A model generated the notes under the pieces. It had not been told where the DNA came from and did no database searches. It saw only the letters and a list, made by a program, of their open reading frames with translations. This document shows positions 10,345-23,169 of a stretch of 64,000 nt of DNA, one piece after another. The position numbers were made by a program, and so were the translations under genes. Position 1 is the first letter of the stretch; each line of letters opens with the position of its first letter. The stretch covers positions 135,777-199,776 of the forward strand of contig CAUYUJ010015724.1 in NCBI GenBank assembly GCA_963575745.1, read 5' to 3'. The stretch comes from Prorocentrum cordatum. Its lineage: Eukaryota; Sar; Dinophyceae; Prorocentrales; Prorocentraceae.

Positions 10345-10710
10345 TACTGACCCGAAAATGAGCAAACGGCATAGGATGTCCTCGAAAAAGGCTTTCGGGT
10401 TCGGTCATACGACGACTCGAAAAGTTTACCGGCCGACCTGAAAGTGGCCAAATCCCATAGGACTTGTGCCAAGACAAATTCCGGGTCCGGTTCGAACGAC
10501 CCGAAACTGTCCAAATCGCTTAGGACCCCTTGCAAAAAAGCATCGTTCTCGAGGTCTTCGGGCCCACTGCGAAGAAACCGAACATGTGCAAACCGCTAAG
10601 AACCTCCTGTCAAAAACGGTTTCTCGGCGGTTCTGGGCCTCGTCCAAAGAAGCCGCCGGTGGGCAGACCGCTCAGGACTTCCTGCGCAAGAAATGGTTTC
10701 CCCGGTGAGC
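10345..10710 (+). repeat. Degenerate tandem repeat, about 5 units of about 75-80 bp
   Basis: Successive units share the pattern CGAAA..GxCCAAA..CATAGGAC..G..AAAA..TTTC-GG-TTCGG. One plus-strand frame at 10530-10814 shows it as repeated RPLRTSC-type peptides (MCKPLRTSCQKRF, VGRPLRTSCARNGF). Whether it was ever coding is uncertain. Confidence 0.6.
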
Positions 10711-13700
10711 CATTGTCAACGGGAACGCGCCCCGCGCGGGATCGGGGTTCGCACGGGGGCGCGGCTGCTCTCGCCTGTCCAGGGGGCATGCATTGCCGCG
10801 CCCTTCCAGCATAGCGTTTGCGCTGCATTCGCGCGGCGGCGTGCCATTCAAATCGGAAGAAATTTTCGGAGCGCCGATGTATGGTCATGACTGCACCCCG
10901 TCTCGAGGCCATGAGTCTCACACCCACTCGCGGTCATGACCCGCTGTTTGCCCAGCTCAACTTCGGGGCGCCCAGTTTCCTATATCGACGCCCTCCTACC
11001 AGTTTCTGCTTTTTGGATATGCCCATGCGCCGCGTTTCTCCGCGTACCTGTTCTTTTCCGCTGGCGTTGCTTCCCTTGTCTGGGCGATTCCGTCTCGACC
11101 ACCTTTCCTTCCTCATGTTATCTCACGTTTCTACCTCTCCATCGTTCCACAGGTGCCTGAAGGTACACAAACGAGCGAAGCGAAGCGAGCCTCCAAGTCT
11201 TGTGTGTATACGACACCTGAGAGGAGGAGGAGGAGGAGAAGGAGGAGGAGAAGGAAGAGGAGGAGGAGGAGGAGGAGGAGGAGGAGGAGGAGGAGGAGGG
11301 GTGGGATGATGAGGAGGAGGGAGAGGGAGTCGTTGAATCCCGATCGCAGTAGAATGCATGATATGTGGGACCGAGTGAGTTTCAACTCCGCGCGCTGAAA
11401 AAGCACAGGTGGCTGCTAGGACCACGCCAGGATCTGTTCTTTTCCCCAGAAAGGGGATATCAGGCAGAGGAGAGGAGAAGGCGGCGCGGGGGAGCACAGA
11501 GGTCCAAGCGGTGTCGTAGAATGCGTCGCTCGCCATGTCTGTGTGAGCGTTCTTTCATCCTTACGCCGCAGCGCTCGTCACCTAGACCAAACCCCTCTTC
11601 GCCCCCCCCCAGGTAACACTAACGATCGTATTGGGGGGGTGTCATGGACACCCCCCCATACATGTTGTGGAGCACACAGGCGGTTGATGCGCCGGTGGCG
11701 CGGACGCACCCTGGCGGGTGCACGCCGCGGCCGCCGTTACTGTTACCCTCCCGCCCGAGAGCCCCCCCCCCCCGGGTAACGACCGTTGCCCGGGAAAGAG
11801 CAGAAAGGGTAGTTTGGGACTGTCGTTCCAGGTTTTCTTTGTGTCCCTTGGACTCCCGCCAGGGAACGGATGCCCGGAAGGAAACAGTTCCGAACCCAAG
11901 AGCCCCATGTGTGCATTTAGGGCAGGGCGGCATGGGCCACATTCGTTCTCTTTTGGTGACCTTCTACCAAGACGAGATCCGGCGGCGAGCGAGGGGGAAA
12001 TGAGAAGGAGGAGGCTTTCTCAGAAGGCGGCGGGACTTCTCAGAGGTCCTCGCGCCTTCTGAACAGTTTTCTGCGGCTTCGGGGAAGGCTTAGAAAACTT
12101 GTCCGAAGGCCGGTGGACTTACGAACCTTCTGAGAAGGCCTACTCTTTCTCACTTCCCTCCCTCGATCGTCGCCGAGAGATGCGTGATTGGACCTCTCTG
12201 CTGCACCGTGAGGCATCTTTCTCCGGACTCCGTTTCCTGCTGGATTTCCTTATGTTGTTCCCCGGGGCCTCCCTCCGCAAAGAAGAGTCGACGACACGTA
12301 AGAGTGACGTTTCGCTGGAGCGACCTTCGTGCGGGCCCAATGGGGTCCCCCGATCGTCGAACACGAGGCGGCAGTGGCGTCCTGCGCGCTTGTGTGTATT
12401 CCCCCGCGGCCCCCAAAAAGCCGCTCACCAAAGGTCACTCTTACCCAGAGTCACTCTTGCCTCGAGCCGAAGGAGGACCCCGACTTCCGGATCCGCCGTA
12501 CGTTTTGGCAGATTGACCGACGGAAGGTTGTGTCGGAAAGGTACCCCAAGACGATGCGAAAAAGTAAGGCAGAAATTCCAGCCTCAGAAAAGTAGGGCGG
12601 AGATTGCCCCAAAAGTGTGGCGGAAACAGCGACGGCAAAGTAGGGCGTTTTTCGGCATCCAAGGAGCATGTAAGAGATGACGGGGACTTCAGCCTCATTC
12701 GCGATGCCGCCCAAAAAAGTGCGGCGGGTCCGAAGTCAGGGAAGGAGGACAATGCGAGGAGGAGGGTCCTGCTCCTGCAGTCCTGGCGTGGATCCCACCA
12801 GCCCCCGGGAGCAGCCGTGGCACCGAGCACTTTTTGCCCCGAGCGCGGCTCGCCGGGCAGCTCTGTCCCCCCCCCCTGTGTCAACGATGGCCCGTGCTCG
12901 GTTTGCACCAGCCCTACGCGGCGGCTCTCGCGAACCTGACGGGCCCGAAAAGAGACCGCTCGCGTCTCCGGGTCGAGGAGGCGAGGAAGGCGGACAAGCA
13001 GGTAGGAAGCGAAGGAGTATAGCGCGTTGTCGATGCCCTCCTGGGAAGGCACGATCCCAGTGAGTCGGGTGTGGCACATTGGCTCTCCCATCCTTTGAGG
13101 CGGTGTTCGGGAAGGTTGGTAGGGTAAATCGTCTGGTCACGGAACCTGCTGCAAGGACCGTTGTTGGCAATGGGGTTTTCTGAAGTTTGGGTGAAGCCAT
13201 CTGTTGCACCAAACGGATGGGTAAGCCGAAAACAACAAATCGATGGATTGATTCATCCGTCTGTGTGCATAGTTTCTGTGGGGCGGCACAGGGGGTGCAC
13301 ACACGAGGAGGGTAGGGAGGAGGACGGAGGAAGAGAAGGGTACGCAGGAGGAGGAAGAGAAGGGTCAGGAATATGGGCAGGAGGAGGAGGAGGAGGAAAA
13401 TGGTAAGGAGGGTAAGGAGCAGAGAAGGATAAGGAGGACAAGGCTAAGGAGAAGCAGGAGGAGGATGAGGGTGGAGGCGGGGGAGGCGGGGAGGCACGCA
13501 GAGTGGCCCCACGGAGGGGCACACGGACACGCTCCCACTGCCGGAGGGGCACACGGACACGCTCCCACTGCAGGGAGCTGTTTTTTTGCTGTTCTCTTCA
13601 CTTGCGATTGCGCATCCTGGGACCTCGGTTGGTGTGCCTCCTGGGGCCTCCTGCGCCTCGCGCAGTAGGCACGTCGAATAAGACATTGGCCTGCCAACGG

Positions 13701-14760
13701 GAGTCCCACGATAAGGTCTTGTCTCCCGATGGGCCCCGAGTGCCCTGGGGCACCGTACGAAGCTCGGAGTCAGCTAAAGATGTGCCTTTGGGCTTCTGTA
13801 TGGAAATATTCATTGGCTTGCGCCGCACCGCAGACCCCGTTGGAAACCCTGGACGTCTCGCTTCCAGGGGGCGTTGTCGTAGCAGCGTCTTGGCGCCGAG
13901 CGTACATCTGGGAAGCCCAACACCGTGTTCGCAAGGGTCCCTGTTGGAGCGGTTTGGGGCCTCTTGGTAATTCCTTGGGGGCCTCCTGGGGGCCGTTTAT
14001 TGGGGCAGCCCTCCTCCAAACCAGCCGGACTGGACTCCCGGAGGAGGTTTTTGGGCGAGGCAACCATCCCACACGCCAAGGAAACCTCAAGGGGTCATCG
14101 ATTGTCTAATCGTACCGTATGTGCCTTCTATATATTTTCTTAGGCTGGCCTCTTGAGCCATCCTGGGGGTTGCTTGGGCTCTCTGGGCTGTCACAAGGCC
14201 CTCTTGGTGGGGACAAGTCGCCGCTCTCGCCAAGAGCTTCGAACGTTTCTGATTCGCACAGCACCATACCTCAAGGTGGCCGAATCCAGATATTTTGTTA
14301 ACCCTCAATTGTCACATCCAGCTGGCCGTGCGGCCCGCTACTGCGCCGAAAGAAAGGAAGAGGAAGACTCAAAGGGGAAGGGTTCCCCCTGTTCTAGATC
14401 CCAGCATGACTCGATTTGGGGTGGGCTATCAAGCCTGGGGAGGAGGGGCCAATGTGGCAACGGAGAGGGGGAAAACAATTTTTATCTTTCGCACACTTCA
14501 ACATCACTGGCGGACGTGACACTCGTAAGCCGACATGGGTCGACGGGAGGTGGAGGAGAAGGAGGAGGAGGAGAAGGAGGAGGAGGAGGGATCGGGTGAG
14601 ATGGCCTACAAAGGTAGGTGGCCCCGAACGGACGAGGAGATGGATGGCAGACTTCTTGGGATATACATGACTCAAGTCAAGGGTTCACAGCCCCCCGCCC
14701 CCCGAGGTGGGATGCGTCCCAGGGTTCACAGCCCCCACCCCCAACCCCAGATGGGATGAG
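10711..14760. other. Gene-poor region with hairpins and GGA tracts
   Basis: No gene is supported. (GGA)n lies at about 11218-11320 and GGA-rich sequence at 13297-13495. A hairpin with GGGGGGGTGTC/GACACCCCCCC arms lies at 11630-11660. A second small hairpin, CCGGGTAACG/CGTTGCCCGG, lies near 11775-11798. A direct repeat of 34 bp (GGAGGGGCACACGGACACGC...) occurs twice at 13513-13572. TTGGGG-type degenerate repeats lie at about 13725-14240, and (GGA)n at about 14548-14592. Confidence 0.55.
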
Positions 14761-14767
14761 GGGGGGC

Positions 14768-15074
14768 GACGACGACGCCGACGACGCCGACGCCGACGCC
14801 GACGACGACGACGACAACGACGACGCCGACGACGCCGACGGAAAACGACGACGACGGCGACGCAGACCGACGCGGACGCCAACGCCGACGAAGACGCCGA
14901 CTCCGACGACGACGACGACGACGACGCCGACGCCGACGCCGACGACGACGACGACGAAGAAGACGACGACGACGACGACGACGCAGTCGCCGACGTCAAC
15001 GCCGACTCCGACGCGACGCCAACGCCGACGCCGATGCCGACGACGACGACGGCGATGACGCCGACGACGACGAA

Positions 15075-15106
<32 letters not shown>

Positions 15107-15230
15107 TGCCGATTGATGATGACGACGACGCCGACTCCGACGCCGACGCCCACGACGATGCCGACGCCGACGCCAACTGAGGGTGACGACGATGACTGAA
15201 GACGACGACGACGACGACGACGAACCATCC
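14768..15230 (+). repeat. (GAC)n/(GACGCC)n array, about 460 bp
   Basis: GACGAC and GACGCC units alternate almost without interruption. The Asp/Ala-, Thr/Pro- and Val/Gly-rich frames on both strands are shadows of the repeat. Confidence 0.9.
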
Positions 15231-15484
15231 CACACCCACAAGGCGGGGGGAGCACCTGTGCTCTCCACCACGCCACGGCCACAAGGCCACGACCTCTGGG
15301 TAGGAGGAGGGCGATCCCGCTCGCGAGGCCTTCGCGAGGCTCGGGCGTACCCATCCTGCGGGGTTTAGGGCTCGATCCCATATGCATTGGGGGGCGGGAT
15401 GCAACCCTGGGGGTCGAAGTGGATGGGTTCGAAGCCGATGCATCGACGATGCGGCTTGATGCGGAGGCAGATTTTCTCTACGTC

Positions 15485-15600
15485 GACGTCGCCGATCCAT
15501 CGCCGACGTCGCCACTGCATCGCCGATGCATCGTCGAAGCATCGGTGATGCATCGGCGACGCGGTGCAATCCTCTGGCCCCATCTACTCGGGCCCATCTA
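15485..15600. mobile_element. Relic of the GATGCATCG palindromic element
   Basis: GCCGATGCATCGTCG/GATGCATCGG motifs are followed by GCAATCCTCTGGCCCCATCT and CTCGGGCCCATCTAGGAGG. This is the same right-end signature as the complete copy at 26742-26950. Confidence 0.5.
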
Positions 15601-16227
15601 GGAGGCCCCTAACATAGGCCACGCGACATGCGTTTGATTTGAGCAACGGGCTTACAGGCCGTAACAGCAGCCAGATTGGCGAGTCCACGCACATGATATC
15701 GAGAAGCCAAAGAGAGTCCAGTGCGACTGCTCACGAGCCGTACGTGCGAAGCTTGGCGTCGTGCCAGCGAAAGTCGTGCTGGATGTTACGAGCAAGCGTT
15801 ACCGCCCATGTGCCGCAACCAGCGGGCGCACCGCATCTCCATTGCGAGACCATGGCACCACTGTTCATGCGTAGGGCTCCTCTTGGTTGGTGTGTCCACA
15901 ACCCGTGTGCCCAACGTTGTGTAAATGGGTATTGCTACCCAGAGTTCAACCACGGCTGTGGAGTTTGTAGTTCTACCATGGAGAGTTGTGATCGCATATG
16001 TGGGTGGGTTTTGTTTTTTTCACCAGCTGGTAACGTACGGAGAGTTACGGCCCTACTTCTACGTACTTGCTCGGGCACCTTGAGGGTGCCAAGCACACTC
16101 GGAAATCCCCATCGGCCTCGGAGGTGCGTGGACCGCTCGCACTGCAAGTGGGCAGCAGATGCTCCAAGCAGAGCCCGCACCGAGGGGTCCCGAGTCGCTT
16201 GGCCTCCAGTGATTGGCGAGGGGGTCC

Positions 16228-16400
16228 GCGTCGTGGGCGCCTCGTGGGCGCCTCGTGGGCACCCCGTGGGCGCCTCGTGCGCCGGCACGGGCCTCGGGCT
16301 GTTCGCACGGCGGGCGCCTCGTGGGCGCCTCGTGCGCCGCCAATGGGCTGGCAGAGGTTCGCGCCGTGGGCGCCCGTGGGCGGCCTTTCTGGGCGCGTCT
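16228..16400 (+). repeat. GTGGGCGCCTC minisatellite
   Basis: About a dozen imperfect copies of an 11-12 bp unit, GTGGGCGCCTC(G), run head to tail, interrupted by short GC-rich spacers. Confidence 0.8.
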
Positions 16401-16620
16401 TGGGCGCCTCCTGCGCCCTCGGCGGCGCCCCGTGCGATGGCCGAACCAAATAGCTTCCACCATCTACACTGATTGCAGCACGTGCGGGCCGGTGCTGAGC
16501 AAGATATCATGCCGAACCTCCACAGCTGGGACTTCGTCAGCAAGATCGGCCAGGTGTTTCGGGAGCAGGCGTGGCTTTGCGACCAGAGTGCCCGACCTCA
16601 TCCCGAATGATCCACGCTGG

Positions 16621-16860
16621 ATTTGCACATGAGAGTTATTTGAGACGTGTCTGTCATGAGTTCCTTGAAACTGACAGTGAAACCACATGTATTGCGCCAG
16701 AGAACTTACACCGAATTGCGCTGCACAACATACACCACGCACATAGTTTGTCCCACATCGATTGCATAAGATATGTCCCACCAACAATTGCACGACTATA
16801 TTGAACCGCGAACCTCCAGTGCATGGCTTGCACATCCAGCGTTTACAATTCACTGATTGG
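16621..16860. other. Possible 240-bp insertion between 12-bp direct repeats
   Basis: GATCCACGCTGG occurs at 16609-16620 and again at 16861-16872. The 240 bp between are visibly lower in GC than both flanks. No terminal inverted repeat and no protein homology were seen, so identity as a transposon is only a guess. Confidence 0.3.
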
Positions 16861-19237
16861 GATCCACGCTGGCAAACATATTTGATTTGACATGTATAAG
16901 GTTCACACGTGTTGTCGCTTCTGTGTTGGGACGCGTGGGGAGACATGGAGAAAGTTGCCGTTCTGGTCATCGTGGTTTACAGCATGTACACCCTCAGACG
17001 TGTCCACCTTTGGTCACTTTCCGCCAATGAGTAGCTGGCATTGCACTCACGCTTGTGAACGATCTCCGCCAGTTTCTCAACACGGTGCATGACCGTTACC
17101 ACGATACCCGAATCGTTTTCCAGCATTCCACGAGAGGCTCTCGCTTTCCATGACCACTTGCTTCTTGTCGGACAAAGCGCAGCCATGGCCCCCGTCGTCG
17201 CGTCCGTCTCTGGTTTCCCTTGGCACAGGGAGGAGCAGGGCTCTCTCTCTCTCTCTCTCCTCCGTGTGCTCCGCCTCTCTTCGCGCCGCGACTGCTCCTC
17301 ATCGTTCTCTTCCTTCTCCTCCTCGGCCTTATCGCCCTCGTCCTCGCCTCGCCGCCCCTTCCACCTCTCGCCGCAGGTGCGCCGCCCGCGGGCTCGACCA
17401 CAGCCATCGAATTCGCTGAGATTTTTGCGGGGCCTTTGCTGCCAGCGGCCCCGAGCGACCCCGCGAGGAAGCTCGCGCCTGGACAGGCCCGCTGCCCACC
17501 ATCCATCCCGGCCGTGCGCGTGCGCGCATGTCGGGTGCCCCCAGAGGGCGGGGTTGGGAAATCATCTTGACAATTTCGGTGCTGCGAAGGACGACCCGCA
17601 GAGGCTAGGACGCAAGGGTACCCTAAGGACAGCCATGCGTCCTTATTATGAGTTGGACCGTATACCCTCCCGTTCCAGATCCTCCCCTGACAAATCCCCA
17701 AAAGACTTCTTGAACACTTCGACAGACGCCCCCTGGAAACACCGGCAGTTTGTGGGCCTGCCATTGGGGCCAGAGCCAAGCTCTGATATTCGACTATTGC
17801 ACAATCATCGGGCGCTGCGCGCTGCATGGGTGCTCCTGCGGGTGCCTGAGGCCGCTCGTCCGTGGGAGTCGACTGCTGGCCTGTGGAGAGGCCGGAACAA
17901 ACAAACATCGTGTGGTGAGCCAGTGGGGATGCGGGTCGTTCTTCGAGGATGTTTTGGGTGATTGGGGCATCCGAGGTCCCAAAACCGTGCTGTGACGGAC
18001 CTTTCGTTATAATTTTCGGTGAGGCCTTGGCGGAGTTCGAGGTCACCGCTGGGTCTGCCACCATACGGCGTTGGGACCCCCAAGTATGGGTTGGATGTTC
18101 ATTTGGTGGACCTCCGTGGGGCCCACCTAACAGATTTGTTTGATTTGAGTTTGACTCAAGCTCGGCTCAAGTTCGACTCAAGTCGACCGACGTTCGGCGC
18201 AGCATCGACGCAAGAGTGGAGCGAGTGGTGTCAAGAAGGTCTTCAGAACGAGTATATACTGTGTGCGTGTGCGTGTGAATCCGTGTCCTCTTCCGCCGCC
18301 TCCTCCTCTGTGTGTGCGAATCTCCCGTCGTTGGCGTGAATACTTCCTGCGGCGTCGCCGCGCGCCCGCTCACCGAGGACAAGTGCGCACGCGTGCCCTG
18401 TTGTGGGCCTGCGCGCGTGCGTGTGGGAGTGCACGGGTGCATTGGTGCGCTTGTGCGCTTTTGTGCAGGCGTGTGTCTGCGTGTGTGGCTCCTCGCCCCC
18501 TGCTTCCCCCCTCCCCTTCCTGCATGGTGGCTGAATTCGCCTGAAGTTGCCGTGCTTCGCTTTACTCGCCAGCGCAGTCCTTCTGCCCAGCCGCCGACGC
18601 AAAAAGTGTCTGCGCGTGTCCCCCGCCCGCCCTGTTGCTCTCCCCCTCCCCGGAGTGCAGTGTTGCACTTTCGCGTGGCGCCTTTTCTTGCCTCGTGGAC
18701 TGCGCACCTCCGCTTGCCGCCTCTCTCCCCCCCCCCCCTTTTCCCCTCCTCGCCTTCCCCCTCCCCTCGCGGCCCACCGCGAGAGTGGCCCGGTCGATCC
18801 GCGTGACTTGGCCCGGCCGCGCGCGTTCTCCCGCTGGACTGCCTGTGCCGCGCCGCCGCGCGCGTGGCCGCAACGCCAAACAAAAGGTGCAGTCTGGCAG
18901 CAGATCATGGGAGCCTGGGGCGTACCCTGCCAGTTCCGACTCTCGCGTCGATCAGCGTCCGGGAGTCGATGAGCCGGCGTCGACTTGGCGTCGACTTCGC
19001 GCCGACTTGGCGTCGACTGGCGTCGACCAGCGTCGATTCGCAGGAGCCGACACGACGGCGTGGGAGGCTCCCGTGAGCTGCCGCCGACGCGTGGGCCCCT
19101 GGCGCTGCCCGCGCCCTCCTGCACACGGCCCCTCGCCTGCCCGGCGTTGTCTGTGCCTGGCGGGCCACCCCGCGGGCCACGGCGCCCGCTCCGCGTCTTG
19201 CCGCTGGGCCCGGCCTCGCTCGGGCATTGAGCGTGCT

Positions 19238-19431
19238 TCGGGGGCGGAAAAGAGGGGGGTCATGACTAGGGGGGGGTGGATATCATGGCGGGGGCCATGA
19301 TGTTTCCTCAGATTTCATGGCGCCTCTTCTTATTTTATGACGTCCCTTGCCCCCCCGCTGGGCCGCGCACATGCCGCCGGTCATGATTTGCACCCCCCCC
19401 TCTTGGACACCCCCCTCTTGGCCGCTCCCGA
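19238..19431. mobile_element. MITE-like element, family A, with 5-bp target duplication
   Basis: The termini are TCGGGGGCGG and, inverted at the right end, TCGGGAGCGG. The inverted repeats continue into AAAGAGGGGGGT/CAAGAGGGGGGT. GTGCT flanks it on both sides (19233-19237 and 19432-19436). The body of 194 bp is shared with 58316-58513 and has no ORF. Confidence 0.8.
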
Positions 19432-21057
19432 GTGCTGCCTCGGGGAGCACCACCGCTCGATGCTCGTTCTGGGGGACCTTCTCGGGGCACAGCCTGCTGC
19501 ATCGGTTCGGCGCCAGCTCGACTCCAGTTCGACTCGAGCTGGGCTCTCGGGGTCGACGCGGGTTCGGCTCGGGTTCGAACCGAGTCGGCGGACGCTCGAC
19601 GCAGCTCCGGCGCACGAGCGGAGCGATTGGCTCCAGAAAGGTCCCCAGAGTGGGCCTCTGCCCATCGGGAGTGGGCCTCTGCCCCTCGAGGAGCACCCTG
19701 GCCCATCGAGCAGAAGCACGAACGCGCACGCACGCACGAAACCGAACCGTGTACGGGGCATGTGGGCGTCCGAGCGACGGCCAGTTGGTGCTCTGCTGCT
19801 GCTGCTCCGCCCGCTCCCCGCTCCGGCGGGCGGGGCTGGAGCCTGTTTTTTTAGACTCTGGCAAGTTTACTTGCATGGACGGAGGGGGGGCTGAGCCTGA
19901 AGCAAGCCCGGGGGGGGGGGGGGGGGCGGAAATCACGCAAGTCGAAAGGCACTTGCACGCTAGTATTCGCTTGAAGAGGGGCGAGGGGGGGGGGGGGGGG
20001 CGAACGCCATGCAAGTAAACTTGCCCGAATCCAAAAAAAAAGGATCCTGCTCGGAGGCCCGGCCCGCGCCGCCCTCCCGCGGCCGGCGGCCTCGCGGACC
20101 GCGCGCCTGCGGCAGCAGGAGGGCCGAGCATGCTGAGAGCGCCGTGGGCCCGCGGGCGCCGCACGGGCGGGGGGCCGCTGCTCCGCCGCGCCTCGGGGCT
20201 CGGAGGGCCTCGGAGGTCCAGAGGAGGAGGAGGAGGAGGAGGAGGAGGAGGAGGAGGAGGAGGAGGAGGGGGAGGGGGAGGGGCTCGGGGTTCGGCCGGA
20301 GCGCCAGAGATCCTGCAGGCCCCGGCCGAGCCAGGGGCGCGCTGGCCTCGGGCAAGGGCGCAGGAGCCTGCAGGGTGCTGCAGGAGCCCGCAGCAGGCCT
20401 GACCGCCCCGGGTGTGGTTTGCAGCGGCCCGGGTCAGTGTAGGTCCCCGAGCGTCGGAGGAAGGAGTTCGTGTGTGTGTGTGTGCGCAGTGAAAGAGGGG
20501 GCGGGGGGAGTTGGGTGTGTGTGGGGGGGGAGGGGCAGGAGGAGGAGGAAGAGAAGGAAAGAGGGAGCGGGGGGAGTTAGGCGTGTGGGGGGGAGGGCAG
20601 GAGGAGGAGGAGGAGGAGGAGGAGGAGGAGGGAAAGCAGTGCCAGGGCTCGAGCTGAGCGGCCTTTGGGCGGCTTCGTGGGCCGCCTTCGCTTTGGTTTC
20701 GTCCCGCAGCGAAGGCGGAACGAGGGCAGAACGAGAGACAACGATGGCGCAGCGAAAGCGAAGCGCACCGTGCAGCTCGAGCCCTGGAGCGTGAAGGAGG
20801 CCGAGAGGGGAGGAGGGATCGGTGGAGGCAGGCGCAGGGGCGGGAGGGAGGGGGACGAGCCGTTTCTGCTCTGCTCTGCCGTCTCTGAAAACGAAGTACC
20901 GCAGTTCGTTCGCTCCTCCTCCTCCTCCTCGCTCGCTCCTCCTCCTCCATGCCCCTGTTCGTGGCCCCATCCGAAACCCCCCTTTTCGCCCCCTGCCCTT
21001 CCTCGCCGCCTCGTCCCTCCCCTAACCCCCCCCCGCCCCGTGGGGAGGCTGGCCGCG

Positions 21058-21125
21058 GCTCGATGTGGAGCCCGATGCGGCGCAATCCTCCGACCCCATC
21101 TGCTCGGACCCCATTTGGGTGGCCT
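21058..21125. mobile_element. Right-end fragment of the GATGCATCG palindromic element
   Basis: GATGCGGCGCAATCCTCCGA and CCCCATCTGCTCGGACCCCAT match the right end of the 26742-26950 copy. The left half is absent. Confidence 0.45.
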
Positions 21126-21773
21126 CTGCGGCCAGCAGCCAGTGAGCAGCGTGTCGGGCCGCCGGTTCTGGCCCACCACGCCTCGGCGCGGCACGCCACC
21201 CGCTGCCCGGCCCCCCAGCGCCCCCGCCCCGAGCGGTTCCCGAGCTTCCGCCCCGCGGAGCGGAGCGACACGCCGAACGCTCGCAGGGCACGGCGTGCCG
21301 CCAGGGGGCCGCCGCAGCGGCACGCCGCGCAAAAGCTCCCGATCGCAGAGAGGGCCGCCCCCTCTGCCGTCATCCCCCCCCCCCCCCCCGGGGGGGGACG
21401 GCCCCACCCCGCGGGAGGAGCGAGGCGTCTTGGGAGGGGCGCGGCTTCGGCCGCGGGCGCTCCCCGCAGAATGCTCCCCCCCCCCCCGCGCAGCCTTCGG
21501 AGCAGGCGCCCAGATGGGCGCCGCGCTCCCTGGCACCGCCGCCGCCGCCCGGGGAGGCCCGGCCGCTGCTCCTCCCCTGCTCCTCGCTCCTCGGTGGCGA
21601 TGGCGATGGCGATGGCGCCCTCGTCGTCCTCCCCCGCTGCTCCCTCCTCGTCCTCCCCCCTCCTGCCCCTCGTCCACCCCATCCTCCAGCGATTCCCCTT
21701 CCCCTCGTTGCGTCGTGCGAGGTCTTGCCCCTCCCGCCGTCCTCGTCCCACTCCACCTTCGTTCCACAACACT

Positions 21774-22080
21774 ACCACCATCACCATCACCATCATCATC
21801 AACATCATCAGCAGCAGCATCGTCATCATCATCACCACCATCATCATGATCAGCATGACCATCATCATCAGCATCATCAGCAGCAGCAGCAGCATCACCA
21901 TCACCCTCACCATCACCACCCTCGTCATCGTCGTCGGTGGTGTCGTCGTCGCCGGCAATATGATTAGCGTTGTCATCATCCATCATCAATACCACTATCA
22001 GTATCACAGTGAGCAACTTTGTCAGCATCATCATCAGAAGCAGCATCATGGTCATCATCAGCATCATCATCATCACCAAT
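21774..22080 (+). repeat. (CAT)n/(CAG)n-interrupted microsatellite
   Basis: ATCATC, ACCATC and AGCAGC triplets dominate. Met/Leu/Asp-rich frames on the minus strand are shadows of this array. Confidence 0.85.
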
Positions 22081-22602
22081 CCACAGCCATTGTGATACAA
22101 GCCGCTTCAGCTGATGGGCCTGACTGGGTTGTTTTGTTTGTATGGGTTCAAAGTGACTCCACAGCGTGAGGGCTCCGTCACACGCAACACTCACCAAACC
22201 AGTTTCCAAACTAACAATCCTTTTCGTTTCCTGTCTTATTGTTCCCGTGCCCTCTAAGGCAATGTCGGGCTTTCCTGGCTACCAGGGTGAAGTCCAGGCG
22301 GTCATGGATCAGCTTCGAATGACAGCCAGAGCTACCAAAAGCTTGACAAGCTGGGGTTGGGCTTGAAAGGCTGAAGAAAGGTAAACACACCCTCGAAGAG
22401 CATTAGGAGGGCATCGAGAAGTTCTTCCTCCGCTTGGAGCGCCTCGAGTCGAACGATTGAGGGCAGTGCCGCAAGCGTTGCTGGCGGACCGCCCGCTAAA
22501 TTTCGTCGCGGTTCGGTTGGGACCCGCTCGAGCAGTCAGCATCCGATCGGTACTTCTTCAGTAGTTGGTGCCAATCGAAAACGTGTGCGGGGGAAAGGTG
22601 AG

Positions 22603-22617
22603 CAGCATCATCCTCAG

Positions 22618-22654
<37 letters not shown>

Positions 22655-22935
22655 GTCATCATCACCACCATCATTATCAGCATCATCATCATCGCCGTCG
22701 TCTTCATGATCATCAGGATCATCCGCATCTAGCATCATCAGTATCATCAGCATGATCATCACCAGTATAATCAACATCGTCTGCATCATCATCGTTATCA
22801 TCGTTATCATCAGCGTCATCCTCAGCGTTGTCAGCAGCATCATCACCAGTAGCATCATCACCATCGTTATGTTCGTCATCGTCACTAGCAGTATCACCAC
22901 TAACATTGCCAACAGCATCCTTCTCAAAACAATCA
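22603..22935 (+). repeat. (CAT)n microsatellite, second block
   Basis: A near-perfect CAT tract at about 22615-22680 grades into degenerate ATC/GTC triplets to about 22935. Confidence 0.85.
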
Positions 22936-23169
22936 TCATGATCGTCATCGTCATTGGCATCCTCTCCCCCTGTCCTCTTTCAGCCACCCCTCCTCCGTTC
23001 CCTCCTCCTACTGCCCCTCTCCACCTCTCCCCCAATCTCCTGCACCTACCGTGCTTCCCCTCTAGCGTTGAGCTCCTCTGTGTACGTCGTGATGTTGCTG
23101 TTGCGGCCCGTGGTCCCGTAGTTGAGTGGTCGATGGCATTGAGTTGCATCAGTCGCATCGCCTCGAACG

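Larger units (their letters stand above)
15231..19237. other. Gene-poor region with minisatellites and a low-GC island
   Basis: No gene is supported. It holds a relic of the GATGCATCG palindromic element at 15485-15600 and a GTGGGCGCCTC minisatellite at 16228-16400. A lower-GC island flanked by 12-bp direct repeats lies at 16609-16872. A CT tract lies near 17240 and CAAG/GACTC short repeats at about 18145-18185. Degenerate GTGCGTG repeats occupy about 18250-18500, and GTCGACTTGGC short repeats about 18975-19035. Confidence 0.55.

Noticed and set aside
14677-15569. Val/Gly-rich and Ser/Ala-rich minus-strand frames
   Set aside because: They are shadows of the GACGCC array.
16464-16970. Cys-containing 168-codon minus-strand frame
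   Set aside because: It spans the low-GC island and both flanks, shows no spaced Cys motif and has no support as a gene.
19550-19600. GGTTCGAACC-like motif suggesting a tRNA gene
   Set aside because: It lies in degenerate TTCGACTCGAG-type repeats, and no acceptor, D or anticodon arm could be drawn.
19283-21979. An 898-codon minus-strand open frame
   Set aside because: It consists of Pro, Arg and Ser runs and of Met/Leu repeats from the CAT array. Its length comes from GC bias and lack of stops, and no domain is visible.
21774-22970. Met/Leu/Ile-rich frames looking like membrane segments
   Set aside because: They are translations of CAT/ATC microsatellites, not transmembrane helices.
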